Shown here: positions 33,144 to 41,527 of the stretch, one piece after another
Layout: the number at the start of each line of letters is the position of its first letter
Position numbering within the stretch: position 1 is the first letter of the stretch
Assembly (NCBI RefSeq): GCF_902702775.1
Contig: NZ_LR738724.1
Coordinates: 1,612,001-1,676,000, forward strand
DNA length: 64,000 bases
From: Streptococcus suis
Lineage (GTDB): Bacteria; Bacillota; Bacilli; Lactobacillales; Streptococcaceae
Direction: 5' to 3'
The notes under the pieces: generated by a model
Told to the model about the DNA's origin: nothing
Seen by the model: only the letters and a program-made list of their open reading frames with translations
Databases searched by the model: none
Position numbers and translations under genes: made by a program

Positions 33144-34319
33144 TTATCTACTCTCCAAATAATCCGCAATCGCTGCGACATCCTTGTCTCCTCGACCGGA
33201 AACATTGATAATAATGATTTTATCTTTATCTAGTTGTGGTGCTAATCGAATAGCTTCTGCAATCGCATGAGACGATTCAATGGCAGGAAGAATTCCTTCT
33301 GTACGACTTAAGGTCAGAAGTGCATTAACAGCCTCATCATCTGTTGCTGCGACATAATGAACACGACCAGTTTCCTTATAGTGAGCATGTTCTGGCCCAA
33401 CGCCTGGATAGTCCAAGCCTGCTGAAATGGAATAAACAGGTGCAACTCCACCATTTTCATCAAAGAGGGAGATTGTCTTCATACCGTCAACCACACCAAC
33501 TGTTCCCTTAGTCATGGTCGCTGCATGCAGTTCGGTATCAACACCTTTACCAGCTGCTTCTACACCGATAAGCTTGACTGACTCATCTGGTAAATATTGA
33601 GAAAATGCACCAATGGCATTGGAACCGCCACCCACACAGGCAATAACGTAGTCTGGCAAACGACCTTCTTTTTCTAAAATCTGACGGCGAGATTCTAGAC
33701 TAATAATCTTTTGAAACTCATGGACAATCGTCGGATAAGGATGAGGACCGACTGCTGATCCCAAAACATAGAAGGCATCCAAATCAGCCATCCAAGCACC
33801 GAATGCCGCATCAACTGCCTCTTTCAAGGTTTGCGTTCCATCCGTTACAGCATGAACACGCGCCCCCATCATCTCCATTCGAAAAACATTGAGTCGTTGG
33901 CGTTTGACATCTTCAGCTCCCATATAGACATCACAGCCCAAACCAAATCGTGCCGCAACAGCAGCCGTCGCAACCCCATGTTGACCAGCACCAGTTTCTG
34001 CAATCACTCGAGTTTTCCCCATTCTTTTTGCCAATAGAATTTGCCCCAGCACATTGTTTAACTTATGAGAACCTAAGTGATTCAAATCTTCCCGTTTGAG
34101 ATAGATTTTCGCTCCACCAAGCTCCTTGGTCAATGATTCCGCAAAATACAATGGCGTTTCACGACCAGCATAATCTTTCAGATAAGCTTGGTATTCCGCC
34201 AAAAATTCTGGATCATTGCGGTACTGTTCAAACGTTTCCTCCAACTGATCCAACAAAACCTGAATTTGCTCCGGTACAAAACTACCACCAAACTGTCCAA
34301 AATAACCTTTTTCTGTCAT
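33144..34319 (-). CDS. trpB: Tryptophan synthase beta chain, stand-alone
   Basis: 391 residues, TrpB1 type. The PLP Lys is in [14 protein letters not shown], the catalytic Glu in [15 protein letters not shown], and the phosphate loop is GGGSNAIG. It condenses indole with serine to tryptophan; normally TrpA supplies the indole through a tunnel. No trpA or other trp gene is beside it. A tryptophan T-box leader lies 279 bp upstream on the same strand, with a MITE-like element and a mini-ORF between. Possible roles are indole salvage or action with a distant TrpA. Confidence 0.94.
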   Translation of the reverse strand: MTEKGYFGQFGGSFVPEQIQVLLDQLEETFEQYRNDPEFLAEYQAYLKDYAGRETPLYFAESLTKELGGAKIYLKREDLNHLGSHKLNNVLGQILLAKRMGKTRVIAETGAGQHGVATAAVAARFGLGCDVYMGAEDVKRQRLNVFRMEMMGARVHAVTDGTQTLKEAVDAAFGAWMADLDAFYVLGSAVGPHPYPTIVHEFQKIISLESRRQILEKEGRLPDYVIACVGGGSNAIGAFSQYLPDESVKLIGVEAAGKGVDTELHAATMTKGTVGVVDGMKTISLFDENGGVAPVYSISAGLDYPGVGPEHAHYKETGRVHYVAATDDEAVNALLTLSRTEGILPAIESSHAIAEAIRLAPQLDKDKIIIINVSGRGDKDVAAIADYLESR

Positions 34320-34390
34320 ATAATTCCCTCTTTCAACATTCGCTACAAGAGACCAATAAGGTCAAGAGTTTAATCCTTCTTTACTTATCC

Positions 34391-34414
34391 TTAATTGCTA
34401 CGCCATCGTTTCAT
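34391..34414 (-). CDS. Candidate seven-residue leader peptide MKRWRSN with a Trp codon
   Basis: ATG at 34414, stop TAA at 34391. GAGG lies 8 nt upstream, a good Shine-Dalgarno spacing. It encodes one Trp and lies between the T-box terminator and trpB. It could be a regulatory leader peptide or the end of a decayed gene; there is no further support. Confidence 0.3.
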   Translation of the reverse strand: MKRWRSN

Positions 34415-34439
34415 CTTGATTACCTCGTAATTTCTATCA

Positions 34440-34592
34440 TTGTCAAAGTAGATTGCTTTTAGACAAGGAACGGAGACGCAAACACAACTCAATGCTTCCT
34501 CGTTTTCAAGCATTGACTTCAAACAGTCCAGTGGACTGTTTGAAGTAGGCAAGCCAATCGCGACAAAATATAAAAGCAATCTACACAGACAA
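34440..34592. mobile_element. MITE-like element, copy C, between the T-box and trpB
   Basis: Terminal inverted repeats of 22 bp with 19 matches (34440-34461 and 34571-34592) contain a perfect 14-bp core, GTAGATTGCTTTTA. Inside are a 9-bp hairpin TCAATGCTT/AAGCATTGA (34489-34516) and a perfect 12-bp hairpin (34517-34528 with 34534-34545) followed by GTAGGCAAG, matching the AGTTAGGCAAG of copy A. Its right end abuts the T-box terminator T run. Confidence 0.75.
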
Positions 34593-34597
34593 TAAAA

Positions 34598-34899
34598 AAG
34601 CCCACGCAGGAAAAATAACCTGCGAGGGCGTCAATGGACACGGTGCCACCTCACTTATGGACTCGACTAGAAAAGTCCATAACTTTTTCTCCTCTAACAA
34701 GGAGGCGCACGATAAGGGGTGCGGACCGAATTCTCATTGTTTCGAATTCATCGAACCAAACTCGCTTTACTAAACCAGACAATCCATAAAATGGATACGA
34801 ATGCTTGTTTGGCATCAGCCCATTTCATAAACCTCTATCATCTATTCACACCAACCATAGACTCTCTAAAGACAAAGTGTTTATTACTTTTTCTGATTA
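34598..34899 (-). ncRNA. T-box leader, tryptophan-specific
   Basis: Read on the minus strand, it has the Stem I AG-rich pattern (AGAGAG..GGTTGGTGTGAATAGA), a GAAATGGGC stretch where the specifier loop is expected (codon TGG, Trp), the T-box sequence GGTGGCACCG and a terminator (GCCC-T-CGCAGG with CCTGCG-T-GGGC, then TTTTTT). The TGGC of the T-box pairs with a GCCA 3' end, fitting a tRNA(Trp) with discriminator G. Uncharged tRNA(Trp) would stabilise the antiterminator and switch on trpB. Confidence 0.9.
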
Positions 34900-34905
34900 C
34901 TTGTA

Positions 34906-34934
34906 ATTATACGTTACAAAATCGAAATGGTCAA
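34906..34934 (-). promoter_or_regulatory. Promoter of the T-box-trpB transcript
   Basis: Minus strand TTGACC (34934-34929), 17-nt spacer, TATAAT (34911-34906). Start site near 34899. Confidence 0.8.
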
Positions 34935-34936
34935 GT

Positions 34937-34961
34937 AATTTTTAGAAATTTTCTAAACAAT
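34937..34961. promoter_or_regulatory. Possible CodY-binding region upstream of the trpB promoter
   Basis: AATTTTTAGAAATTT (34937-34951) matches the CodY consensus AATTTTCWGAAAATT at 13 of 15 positions, and AATTTTCTAAACAAT (34947-34961) overlaps it with a poorer match. It borders the -35. Confidence 0.35.
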
Positions 34962-34984
34962 TCGAAAATTCAGTTTCCATTCAG

Positions 34985-35201
34985 TTTCCATTGTCTGAAT
35001 CCATTAAAAACTAACAAAAAGCCACTCTGCTTAAGTGACTTTCTAAAAAAACTGTACTCACAAGCGAAGCGCTTATATCAAAGATAGTTTTAACTAGTCA
35101 AGGTCATTTTTAAGGGAATACTGACTGTATTTCAAAAAATTAACGATGTGTAGCTTAAACAATAGCCTTAGATGGACATTCTGAACCTGTGACGATAGGT
35201 T
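34985..35201. other. Intergenic region without gene
   Basis: Between the trpB promoter region and vanZ. A minus-strand hairpin with T run (AGTCACT...AGTGGCT, then TTTTTG, about 35018-35042) could be the distal terminator of the yutD-rlmN-vanZ operon. GAACCT/AGGTTC (35181-35200) is a second small hairpin. No ORF with a ribosome-binding site is seen. Confidence 0.5.
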
Positions 35202-35729
35202 CTAAGACTCCTTTTTGGAAAGGATTATCCCTCTCTTTATCAATGAATAGGTAAAATAGGCTAGTATTCCCCCCATTGTATTGGTCCATAAATCATCGAT
35301 TTCAAAGACGCGTTGGGCATCAATCAGCAAATCCAGTAGTAATTGTGTGCATTCAATAAAAAGGCTGATACAAAAACTATAACGAATCACCGCTCGAAGG
35401 CTCCGCCATTCTTCCCTAAGAAACAAAAGAAGAAAAACCAGAGGGAAAAGTAGAAAAATATTAGTGATGTTTTGCAAGAAAATCCATCCTAGGTCCGCCA
35501 AACTATCTACCTTGTCCCCGTTGACGATGCTGTTGAAAGGCGTTGGTAAAAGATAGAGACGGCCGATTTGAATAATTCCTGGGGTCGAGAAATCCTTATA
35601 CTGTGGGTACCAAGTCTGAGGTAGAAAACAAAGTAAAACAATAGCCAGAGCATAGGCTCCAGCTAAGGTCTTACAAATCTGTCTTCCTAGCTTGGTCAAG
35701 TTTCCATCTGCTTGGAAGAATTTTCTCAT
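35202..35729 (-). CDS. VanZ family membrane protein
   Basis: 175 residues, four membrane helices. The VanZ pattern is visible in [12 protein letters not shown] (first helix end), the [13 protein letters not shown] helix, [15 protein letters not shown] with the conserved Glu-Gln and the [14 protein letters not shown] motif. VanZ-like proteins affect glycopeptide susceptibility in some species, but the normal role is unknown. The start overlaps the rlmN stop (ATGA, 35726-35729), giving the conserved streptococcal order yutD-rlmN-vanZ. Confidence 0.87.
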   Translation of the reverse strand: MRKFFQADGNLTKLGRQICKTLAGAYALAIVLLCFLPQTWYPQYKDFSTPGIIQIGRLYLLPTPFNSIVNGDKVDSLADLGWIFLQNITNIFLLFPLVFLLLFLREEWRSLRAVIRYSFCISLFIECTQLLLDLLIDAQRVFEIDDLWTNTMGGILAYFTYSLIKRGIILSKKES

Positions 35730-36838
35730 GCTCGAATACCTGCCTTTGCTTTTGCGGCTGCAATACGAGCACGTGCTTTTTCACGGTCCTTTTTGAGGGT
35801 ATTGGAACGCAATTGACCACAAGCCGCATCGATATCTGTACCATGTTCCTGGCGAACAACGCAGTTGACCCCGTTTTTCTTCAAGACATCAAAGAAAGCC
35901 AAGGTCCGTTCTCTAGTTGAACGGCTGTACTGGTCATGCTCACTTACAGGGTTGTAGGGAATCAAGTTGATATAAGACAATTTTCGGATGTTCTTGGTCA
36001 AATCAGCCAATTCCTGCGCCTGTTCCACTCCATCATTGACCTCATTGAGCATGATATACTCAAAAGTCACACGGCGGTTGGTCACCTTGATATAGTCCTC
36101 AATCGCTTCAAACAAGACTTCGATTGGATAGCGACGGTTGATGCGCATGATGCTGGAACGAAGGTCGTTATTTGGCGCGTGAAGAGATACTGCCAAGTTA
36201 ACCTGAACTCCCTCGCGGGCAAAATCACGGATTTTCGGTGCCAAACCAGATGTTGACACTGTGATATGACGAGCACCAATTGCCAAGCCCTTATCGTCAT
36301 TGACCACACGCAAGAAGGTCATAACATTGTCATAGTTATCAAGCGGCTCACCAATCCCCATGACAACGATATGGCTAACACGCTCATTCTGGTTGCGCTC
36401 ATCTAGGTATTTTTGCACCAACATAATCTGAGCTACAATCTCACCGCTGGTCAAGTCCCGTTGCTTCGGAATCAATCCAGATGCACAGAAGGTACAACCG
36501 ATATTACAGCCAACTTGTGTCGTTACACAGACAGAAAGACCATAATGCTGGTGCATGAGAACTGTCTCAATCAACATGCCATCTGGCAGTTCAAAGAGGT
36601 ATTTGATAGTACCGTCCTTAGACTCCTGTACAATCCGTTGTTTGAGCGGGTTAACTACAAAATTCTCTTCCAACTTTTCAATCAAAGATTTTGGCAAGTT
36701 GGTCATTTCCGCAAAGGATTGAACACGAGAACGGTAAAGCCATTCCCAAATTTGAGTGGCACGGAACTTCTTCTCTCCGTTTTCTAAAATCCAATCAACC
36801 AGATTGGCTTGACTAAATGCATAAATTGATGGTTTCAT
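35726..36838 (-). CDS. rlmN: 23S rRNA (adenine-2503-C2)-methyltransferase
   Basis: 370 residues. The radical SAM motif is [11 protein letters not shown]. Catalytic cysteines are the one in [19 protein letters not shown] near the C terminus and a second in the NCVVR segment region. It methylates C2 of A2503 in 23S rRNA and A37 in some tRNAs. The gene is 8 nt after yutD and overlaps vanZ by 4 nt, so the three are one operon. Confidence 0.96.
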   Translation of the reverse strand: MKPSIYAFSQANLVDWILENGEKKFRATQIWEWLYRSRVQSFAEMTNLPKSLIEKLEENFVVNPLKQRIVQESKDGTIKYLFELPDGMLIETVLMHQHYGLSVCVTTQVGCNIGCTFCASGLIPKQRDLTSGEIVAQIMLVQKYLDERNQNERVSHIVVMGIGEPLDNYDNVMTFLRVVNDDKGLAIGARHITVSTSGLAPKIRDFAREGVQVNLAVSLHAPNNDLRSSIMRINRRYPIEVLFEAIEDYIKVTNRRVTFEYIMLNEVNDGVEQAQELADLTKNIRKLSYINLIPYNPVSEHDQYSRSTRERTLAFFDVLKKNGVNCVVRQEHGTDIDAACGQLRSNTLKKDREKARARIAAAKAKAGIRA

Positions 36839-36846
36839 ATTTCTCC

Positions 36847-37488
36847 CTATTTCTGGCGGATAACAAAGTTACGCTTCACTTCATTCATCTCACGCTTGCT
36901 CTGCTTACGCTCACGTTTTTGAGAACGCTCCGTTTGACTCGCCTTAACACCAGCATTCTTCATAGTAAAATGACGTTGTTCCGACTGTTTGTTCTGCTGC
37001 TTCCCTTTTTTCTGACGGTCATTGCGATTATTTTTGTTTTCTTTTGGCGCAATAGGCTCCGTCCGCTGTTGATTTCTGTTACGATTGCGAGAACGACTCC
37101 GCTTCCGACGAGGTTTATCCTCCTCCTCAGCAGGCAAGTCTTGTGGATTCGGATTGGCTAGGACGAAATAAGCACAACCAAAATTACAATACTCCGTCAA
37201 ATAGTCGTCCAAGCGGCTGATTTTTAAGTCTGATTTAACATTTTTATCGTCTGTATAGAATCCCCTTAATCTCAGCTGCTCATTGCCCCAATCTCCCACG
37301 ATATAATCAAACTTGAGCATGAGTTGTGAAAAACGTTGACCAAAAATCGTCTGGTCAAAAGCATTCTTGTAATCTTCCAAAAGGTCCAATTCAATATTTT
37401 CAGATACAACCTTATCTCCGACACGAGCAAAACTCGGACCAGGGTATTTATTATAGTTATACATTTCAGGTGAAATTTCTTTTTTCAT
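36847..37488 (-). CDS. yutD: YutD family protein with long basic C-terminal tail
   Basis: 213 residues. Residues about 1-120 form the YutD (DUF1027) domain ([55 protein letters not shown]). The rest (about 125-213) is disordered and extremely basic ([18 protein letters not shown] and many Lys/Arg/Gln), longer than the B. subtilis protein. A tail like this suggests RNA or ribosome contact. Upstream of rlmN in the same operon, which supports a link to rRNA; function is otherwise unknown. Confidence 0.87.
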   Translation of the reverse strand: MKKEISPEMYNYNKYPGPSFARVGDKVVSENIELDLLEDYKNAFDQTIFGQRFSQLMLKFDYIVGDWGNEQLRLRGFYTDDKNVKSDLKISRLDDYLTEYCNFGCAYFVLANPNPQDLPAEEEDKPRRKRSRSRNRNRNQQRTEPIAPKENKNNRNDRQKKGKQQNKQSEQRHFTMKNAGVKASQTERSQKRERKQSKREMNEVKRNFVIRQK

Positions 37489-37661
37489 TTGTCCTCCTAT
37501 CTTATAAAATCTTCATACGTAAAAATTATTTGATTAATAATCTATCTGGTCAGAATCTAAATTCTCACACTTAACCTTATCATTATAACACGATTTATCT
37601 GGAAATTCTTCTACTTTACCATTTAGGAGAAATTTCTGACAATTATAATATTATTCTCTAA

Positions 37662-37688
37662 CAAAAAAGGACGATTTACTCGCCCTTT
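37662..37688 (-). terminator. Terminator after sepM
   Basis: AAAGGGCGA-GTAAA-TCGTCCTTT (one G-U pair) followed by TTTTG on the minus strand; overlaps the sepM stop codon. Confidence 0.7.
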
Positions 37689-38725
37689 GTTTTCTTCAAA
37701 TAATCAATAGCCTCTTGAACCGTTTTCACAGGAACTACCTCAATATCCAATCCTGCTTTCTCCGCAGCTTCCTTAGCTTCTTCATAGTTAGTTTTAGCCT
37801 TTGGATCTTCCTTCAAAACTTCCACATCAACTGGATTGTTTGGTACGAAAAAGATACTTGCACCTGACTTAGCTGCCGAAATAACCTTCTTATCAGCCCC
37901 ACCAATGTCACCTACTTTTCCATCCTGCTCGATAGTCCCCGTACCAGCAATAATTCGACCATCACGTAAGTCAGGCTCTGCGAGTTGAGTATAGATGGCA
38001 AGTGTAAACATCAGACCAGCACTTGGACCACCAATATCTCCCGTTTGAAAATCAATCGGAATCGAACTTTGAACCTCTGTATGATCTACGAGAGTGATGC
38101 CGATTCCGTTTTTGCCATTAGACAATTTGATAATCTTACCGTCCGCAGATTTCTCCTGGCCAGCGCTAATATAACCAACTGTTACATCACTTCCTAGTTC
38201 CAAGCCACTCACATATTTAATCAAATCAGGAGAAGACTCAAATGTTTTTCCATTGATACTCACAACAGTATCGGCAATATTAAGAACTTTTTTAAAGGTC
38301 GAATCATCCGCCAAGGCAAGTACATAGACACCAAAGAAATCAAGATTGACTTCTTTTCCTGCCAAGGTCAAACCTTGATACTTTGCCATATTTTGCGATG
38401 TCTCCATGTAAAACTGTGCTATACGGAAATACTCTTCATTGTCGGCTCCTCCTGTCATCTCTTCAGAGGAGCGAACTGTCGTATAGGGATCAAACTGAGC
38501 AGCGAATAGTTGTAAAGCTGTAGCTTGTTGGACTGATACATAGGTGAAGTTGTAAGAGCCATCCTCTTGGTCTATTTGATTGTTCACCGTTAGTACCTGA
38601 CGAATATCGGCAGCTCCACCTGGACTTTCCAGATAATAAGGCAGACGAACAAAAACGGCAAACCAAATCAAAAGAGTTCCTAAAACAATAGACGCAATTA
38701 GGGTTAACTTCCTATTTTTCTTCAT
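37676..38725 (-). CDS. SepM-type membrane-anchored PDZ/Lon-like serine protease
   Basis: 349 residues from the ATG at 38725, chosen for GAGGAG upstream; the gene then overlaps coaD by 14 nt. One N-terminal membrane helix (about 8-28), a PDZ domain (about 120-190) and a Lon S16 protease domain with catalytic Ser in GGPSAGLMF and Lys in [10 protein letters not shown]. In S. mutans SepM trims the competence-stimulating peptide. S. suis uses ComRS/XIP signalling, so its natural substrate here is open. Order rsmD-coaD-sepM is conserved in streptococci. Confidence 0.9.
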   Translation of the reverse strand: MKKNRKLTLIASIVLGTLLIWFAVFVRLPYYLESPGGAADIRQVLTVNNQIDQEDGSYNFTYVSVQQATALQLFAAQFDPYTTVRSSEEMTGGADNEEYFRIAQFYMETSQNMAKYQGLTLAGKEVNLDFFGVYVLALADDSTFKKVLNIADTVVSINGKTFESSPDLIKYVSGLELGSDVTVGYISAGQEKSADGKIIKLSNGKNGIGITLVDHTEVQSSIPIDFQTGDIGGPSAGLMFTLAIYTQLAEPDLRDGRIIAGTGTIEQDGKVGDIGGADKKVISAAKSGASIFFVPNNPVDVEVLKEDPKAKTNYEEAKEAAEKAGLDIEVVPVKTVQEAIDYLKKTKGE

Positions 38726-39200
38726 TCTTTCTAATCTCCTCACTAACAATTTCTGGAACATAAGGGCCTATGTCCTGTTTGAAATACAGCAATTCTCGAA
38801 CCTGGCTGGATGATACGAACTTAAGCTCTGGCTTGGCGATTAAATAAATAGTTTCCAAATCTGGCGCCAACTGACGATTGTAAAAATCAAAACTTGACTC
38901 GTATTCCAAATCGGTCGCATTACGCAATCCTCGGACCAAATGTGTTACTCCATAGCGCTTAGCTACATCGACTACCAATTCATTTTCAGACAGAACGACC
39001 TCGATATTCTCCATTCCTACAAAAAGCTTCTCCAAAATGGCTTTTCTCTCCAAGCCCGTCAAGAGTCCTGCCTTTTTAGGATTGGTAAAAACTCCCACAT
39101 ATAATTTATCAAATAGTCCACTCGCTCGTTCAATTAAGTCCAAGTGTCCATTGGTAATGGGGTCAAATGAGCCCGTAAACAATCCAATCTTATCTGACAT
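38712..39200 (-). CDS. coaD: Pantetheine-phosphate adenylyltransferase
   Basis: 162 residues, standard. The nucleotidyltransferase HxGH motif is in [15 protein letters not shown] and the second motif is [24 protein letters not shown] is the substrate loop. It converts 4'-phosphopantetheine and ATP to dephospho-CoA. It overlaps rsmD (11 nt) upstream and sepM (14 nt) downstream, so the three genes are translationally linked. Confidence 0.97.
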   Translation of the reverse strand: MSDKIGLFTGSFDPITNGHLDLIERASGLFDKLYVGVFTNPKKAGLLTGLERKAILEKLFVGMENIEVVLSENELVVDVAKRYGVTHLVRGLRNATDLEYESSFDFYNRQLAPDLETIYLIAKPELKFVSSSQVRELLYFKQDIGPYVPEIVSEEIRKNEEK

Positions 39201-39729
39201 ATACTGTTACCTTACTAATTCCGTAGAGTTTCTCTTTCCATATCCCCAGCTCTGCTATTTCTTCCGGAAGAGAGACCGCCTTATCCGTTTCGCAGACTAC
39301 CATAACATCATCTGCTAGTAAGTCACGGCGACAAAGTTCTGTTATCACATCTTCAATTTCCTGCTCTGCATAAGGAGGGTCCAAGAATACCAGGTCGAAA
39401 GGACCTTCCACACTGTTCAAAGCCTGTCTAGCTTCCATTGCTAGAAGCTGAAATTTATCTGCTTCCTTAGTCATTGCAATATTTTCACGGATAATGGCTT
39501 GTGCTCGTCGATCTCGCTCAACCAGAACTGCTGACTCCATGCCACGAGATATAGCCTCGATAGATAAACCACCACTGCCGGCGTACAAGTCAAGAACTCT
39601 ACCACCCTCAAAATAGGGACCAATCATATTAAACATGGCTCCACGGACCTTATCCGATGTCGGTCTGGTTGTTTTTCCATCTAACGTTTTCAGTGGTCTT
39701 CCACCATAGCTTCCCGATACAATTCTCAT
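39190..39729 (-). CDS. rsmD: 16S rRNA (guanine-966-N2)-methyltransferase
   Basis: 179 residues. SAM-binding [19 protein letters not shown] and catalytic [10 protein letters not shown] are present, as is the [24 protein letters not shown] terminus (in part) typical of RsmD. It methylates G966 of 16S rRNA during 30S assembly. It is the first gene of the rsmD-coaD-sepM operon. The ATG at 39729 has no Shine-Dalgarno and lies 7 nt after an extended -10, so the mRNA is probably leaderless. Confidence 0.95.
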   Translation of the reverse strand: MRIVSGSYGGRPLKTLDGKTTRPTSDKVRGAMFNMIGPYFEGGRVLDLYAGSGGLSIEAISRGMESAVLVERDRRAQAIIRENIAMTKEADKFQLLAMEARQALNSVEGPFDLVFLDPPYAEQEIEDVITELCRRDLLADDVMVVCETDKAVSLPEEIAELGIWKEKLYGISKVTVYVR

Positions 39730-40036
39730 AAGGTATATTATAGCAAAAAATGAAGCTCGTTGCTGAAACCAAGTGCACTTCCTGCTTTCCTTTTTGCACC
39801 AACTTTTTCAACCTTCCGCCAAATACACTCTCAACCGCTATAGCAGGAAATCATTCTCGCGCTATGCAACAAAATGATAAAAATAAAAAGCAAGGAAATT
39901 CTGTTTTACGCGAAATTCCTCACTCTTATCGTATGTATTTAAACTAGATCGTTACAAGAAAAAATTAGTGTTAAAATACAAATAGCTATTTTTTCCAGTA
40001 TGCTAATACGCCATAAAGAACCAGTAGCTAAAAAGC
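39730..40036. other. Intergenic region, no supported gene
   Basis: A 65-codon plus-strand reading frame (39750-39947) has no ribosome-binding site and an unusual composition, so I do not call it. AAAAGGT-free, AT-rich sequence; TGTTAAAATACAA near 39970 could be a weak -10. Nothing else is visible. Confidence 0.4.
39737..39745 (-). promoter_or_regulatory. Extended -10 promoter of rsmD, leaderless geometry
   Basis: Minus strand TGCTATAAT (39745-39737) followed by exactly seven bases (ATACCTT) and then the rsmD ATG. Confidence 0.65.
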
Positions 40037-40759
40037 CTACGGATTATCTGGTGAACTCTCGTCAGCTGTTGGAACTGTTTCCACTGACTCAACCAGGCTA
40101 GTTGTTGAATCTGTCGTTTCCGCCGGTGTTTCAGAAACTGTTGAAGTTTCTACCACAGGTGCTCCTTCACTAGTCGGAGGGACTGAAGTACTTGTACTAG
40201 TTGACGCCACGCTGCTTGTATACTGGCTTGTTGAACTCACACTTTGGTTTCCATATATATTTTGATTAGGTACTACATAAGATTCTTGTGAGGTCTCACT
40301 AGCTTCAGCAAGGTCCGTTGACTGACTGGTCCCTGTTTCAGATATTTTTTTCTCATCAGCTACTTTTTGGGCTGCTTCCGCCCTGACCAACTCCGCTTTT
40401 AGCTTAGCCTGTGTTTGAGCATCTGTCTGCTGTCCTACTTGCTCTTTTACTTGGTCAATCCGTTTCTGTAATGCTGCTTTTTTAGTCGCATCCGTAACCT
40501 TGTTTACTGCAGATTGTGCCTCTGCAAGTTTCTCTTCAGTATGTGTTCCTTCTAATACAATGACAGCATTCTCAGCATCCTGAAATACTGTATCAACCGT
40601 TTTTTTCTGATTGGGCGCTTGCTGTACTGTCTTTGTATCACTTGTTTCACTTTGAGCATTTTTATACCAACTAGCGCCTAAGCTAATCAATAAAATAAGT
40701 CCCATAAAAGAAATAATGCCAATTTCTGCCAATGACAACTTTTCAAATTTCTTTTCCAT
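40037..40759 (-). CDS. Single-pass surface protein with helical module and Ser/Thr-rich tail
   Basis: 240 residues. One membrane helix near the N terminus (about 11-31) after a short cytoplasmic segment, so the bulk is outside. Residues about 55-110 form a helical module (DAENAVIVLEGTHTEEKLAE...ALQKRIDQVKEQV) that resembles the small Cry1Ac D6-like helical repeats found in streptococcal surface proteins. From about 130 onward it is Ser/Thr/Glu/Val-rich, low complexity, without LPXTG. Function unknown; a wall-spanning spacer or sensor is possible. It follows the rhodanese gene by 56 nt on the same strand. Confidence 0.75.
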   Translation of the reverse strand: MEKKFEKLSLAEIGIISFMGLILLISLGASWYKNAQSETSDTKTVQQAPNQKKTVDTVFQDAENAVIVLEGTHTEEKLAEAQSAVNKVTDATKKAALQKRIDQVKEQVGQQTDAQTQAKLKAELVRAEAAQKVADEKKISETGTSQSTDLAEASETSQESYVVPNQNIYGNQSVSSTSQYTSSVASTSTSTSVPPTSEGAPVVETSTVSETPAETTDSTTSLVESVETVPTADESSPDNP

Positions 40760-40815
40760 ATTTTTGCCCTTATCCGTCTTATTGCATAAGAAAATACTCT
40801 AGCCTACTGACAATG

Positions 40816-41205
40816 TTACTTAGTCGTTTTTACCTTACCATTCCATCCATTTAGACCATAGCTTAAAATATAGATTTCGTTAAAGCCCTGTTTCTTCAGA
40901 TGAAGGGCTGCAGGCGTTACCAACTGACCACGATCATTCTCATAGATCAAGACAGGTCTGTCCTTACGCAAAGCAGCTGTAGACTGGCGTAATTGCTGGT
41001 AAGGAATATTTCTCGCACCTAAGATATGCTTACGATTAAACTCACTCGGATCTCGCAGGTCAATCAACTGACCTCCGTGTATCTTTTCTGCAAATTCTGC
41101 ATTATCAATCACCGTCGCCGCACGGCGCAATCTCCAGTAATTAAAACCCATCCAGGCTCCCAATACTGCCAAAAATACTAAAAATACCCAAAATGTTTCC
41201 ATCAC
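40816..41205 (-). CDS. Membrane-anchored rhodanese-like protein lacking the catalytic Cys
   Basis: 129 residues: an N-terminal membrane helix (about 5-22), then a rhodanese domain (LIDLRDPSEFNRKHILGARNIPY). In active rhodaneses a Cys follows the strand V(V/I)Y; here it reads VLIYENDRGQLVTPAA with no Cys anywhere in the protein, so sulfurtransferase activity is not expected. It may bind or recognise a partner instead. The gene overlaps yqgQ by 4 nt (ATGA), the usual streptococcal order. Confidence 0.88.
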   Translation of the reverse strand: MMETFWVFLVFLAVLGAWMGFNYWRLRRAATVIDNAEFAEKIHGGQLIDLRDPSEFNRKHILGARNIPYQQLRQSTAALRKDRPVLIYENDRGQLVTPAALHLKKQGFNEIYILSYGLNGWNGKVKTTK

Positions 41206-41420
41206 TCATTCTCCCTTGATTTCTGATACTCTAATTCCAAACGATGTTCACGCCTCAAAACAAGCTCTGCTTCCATATATTCCAACCGATCTAAGACACC
41301 TGCCTGATAGATTCTATTTAATTCTATCTGCATCATTTCAATATCGTAGAGACGGTTGCCCATATAGACAATTATACCAAACCGTTTGAGTAATTGTTGC
41401 ACATCATAAAGTCTTTTCAT
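41202..41420 (-). CDS. yqgQ: YqgQ family protein (DUF910)
   Basis: 72 residues, all helical, matching YqgQ: YDVQQLLKRFGIIVYMGNRLYDIEMMQIEL then a charged helix. B. subtilis yqgQ lies beside glucokinase and the fold resembles a small nucleic-acid-binding helical protein, but no function is established. It overlaps the rhodanese gene by 4 nt. Confidence 0.88.
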   Translation of the reverse strand: MKRLYDVQQLLKRFGIIVYMGNRLYDIEMMQIELNRIYQAGVLDRLEYMEAELVLRREHRLELEYQKSRENE

Positions 41421-41527
41421 AAAAAAATTGTAGCAGAATTTTAGGTGTTTTTCAATATAAAAAATCAGTTGGAATTTATGAAATGCTTAAAAAGGATTGG
41501 ATAAATCACCAATATAATCCAATTCTA

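Noticed and set aside
39750..39947. 65-codon plus-strand frame between rsmD and the surface protein gene
   Set aside because: No ribosome-binding site, starts within the promoter region of rsmD and has a composition unlike the neighbours.
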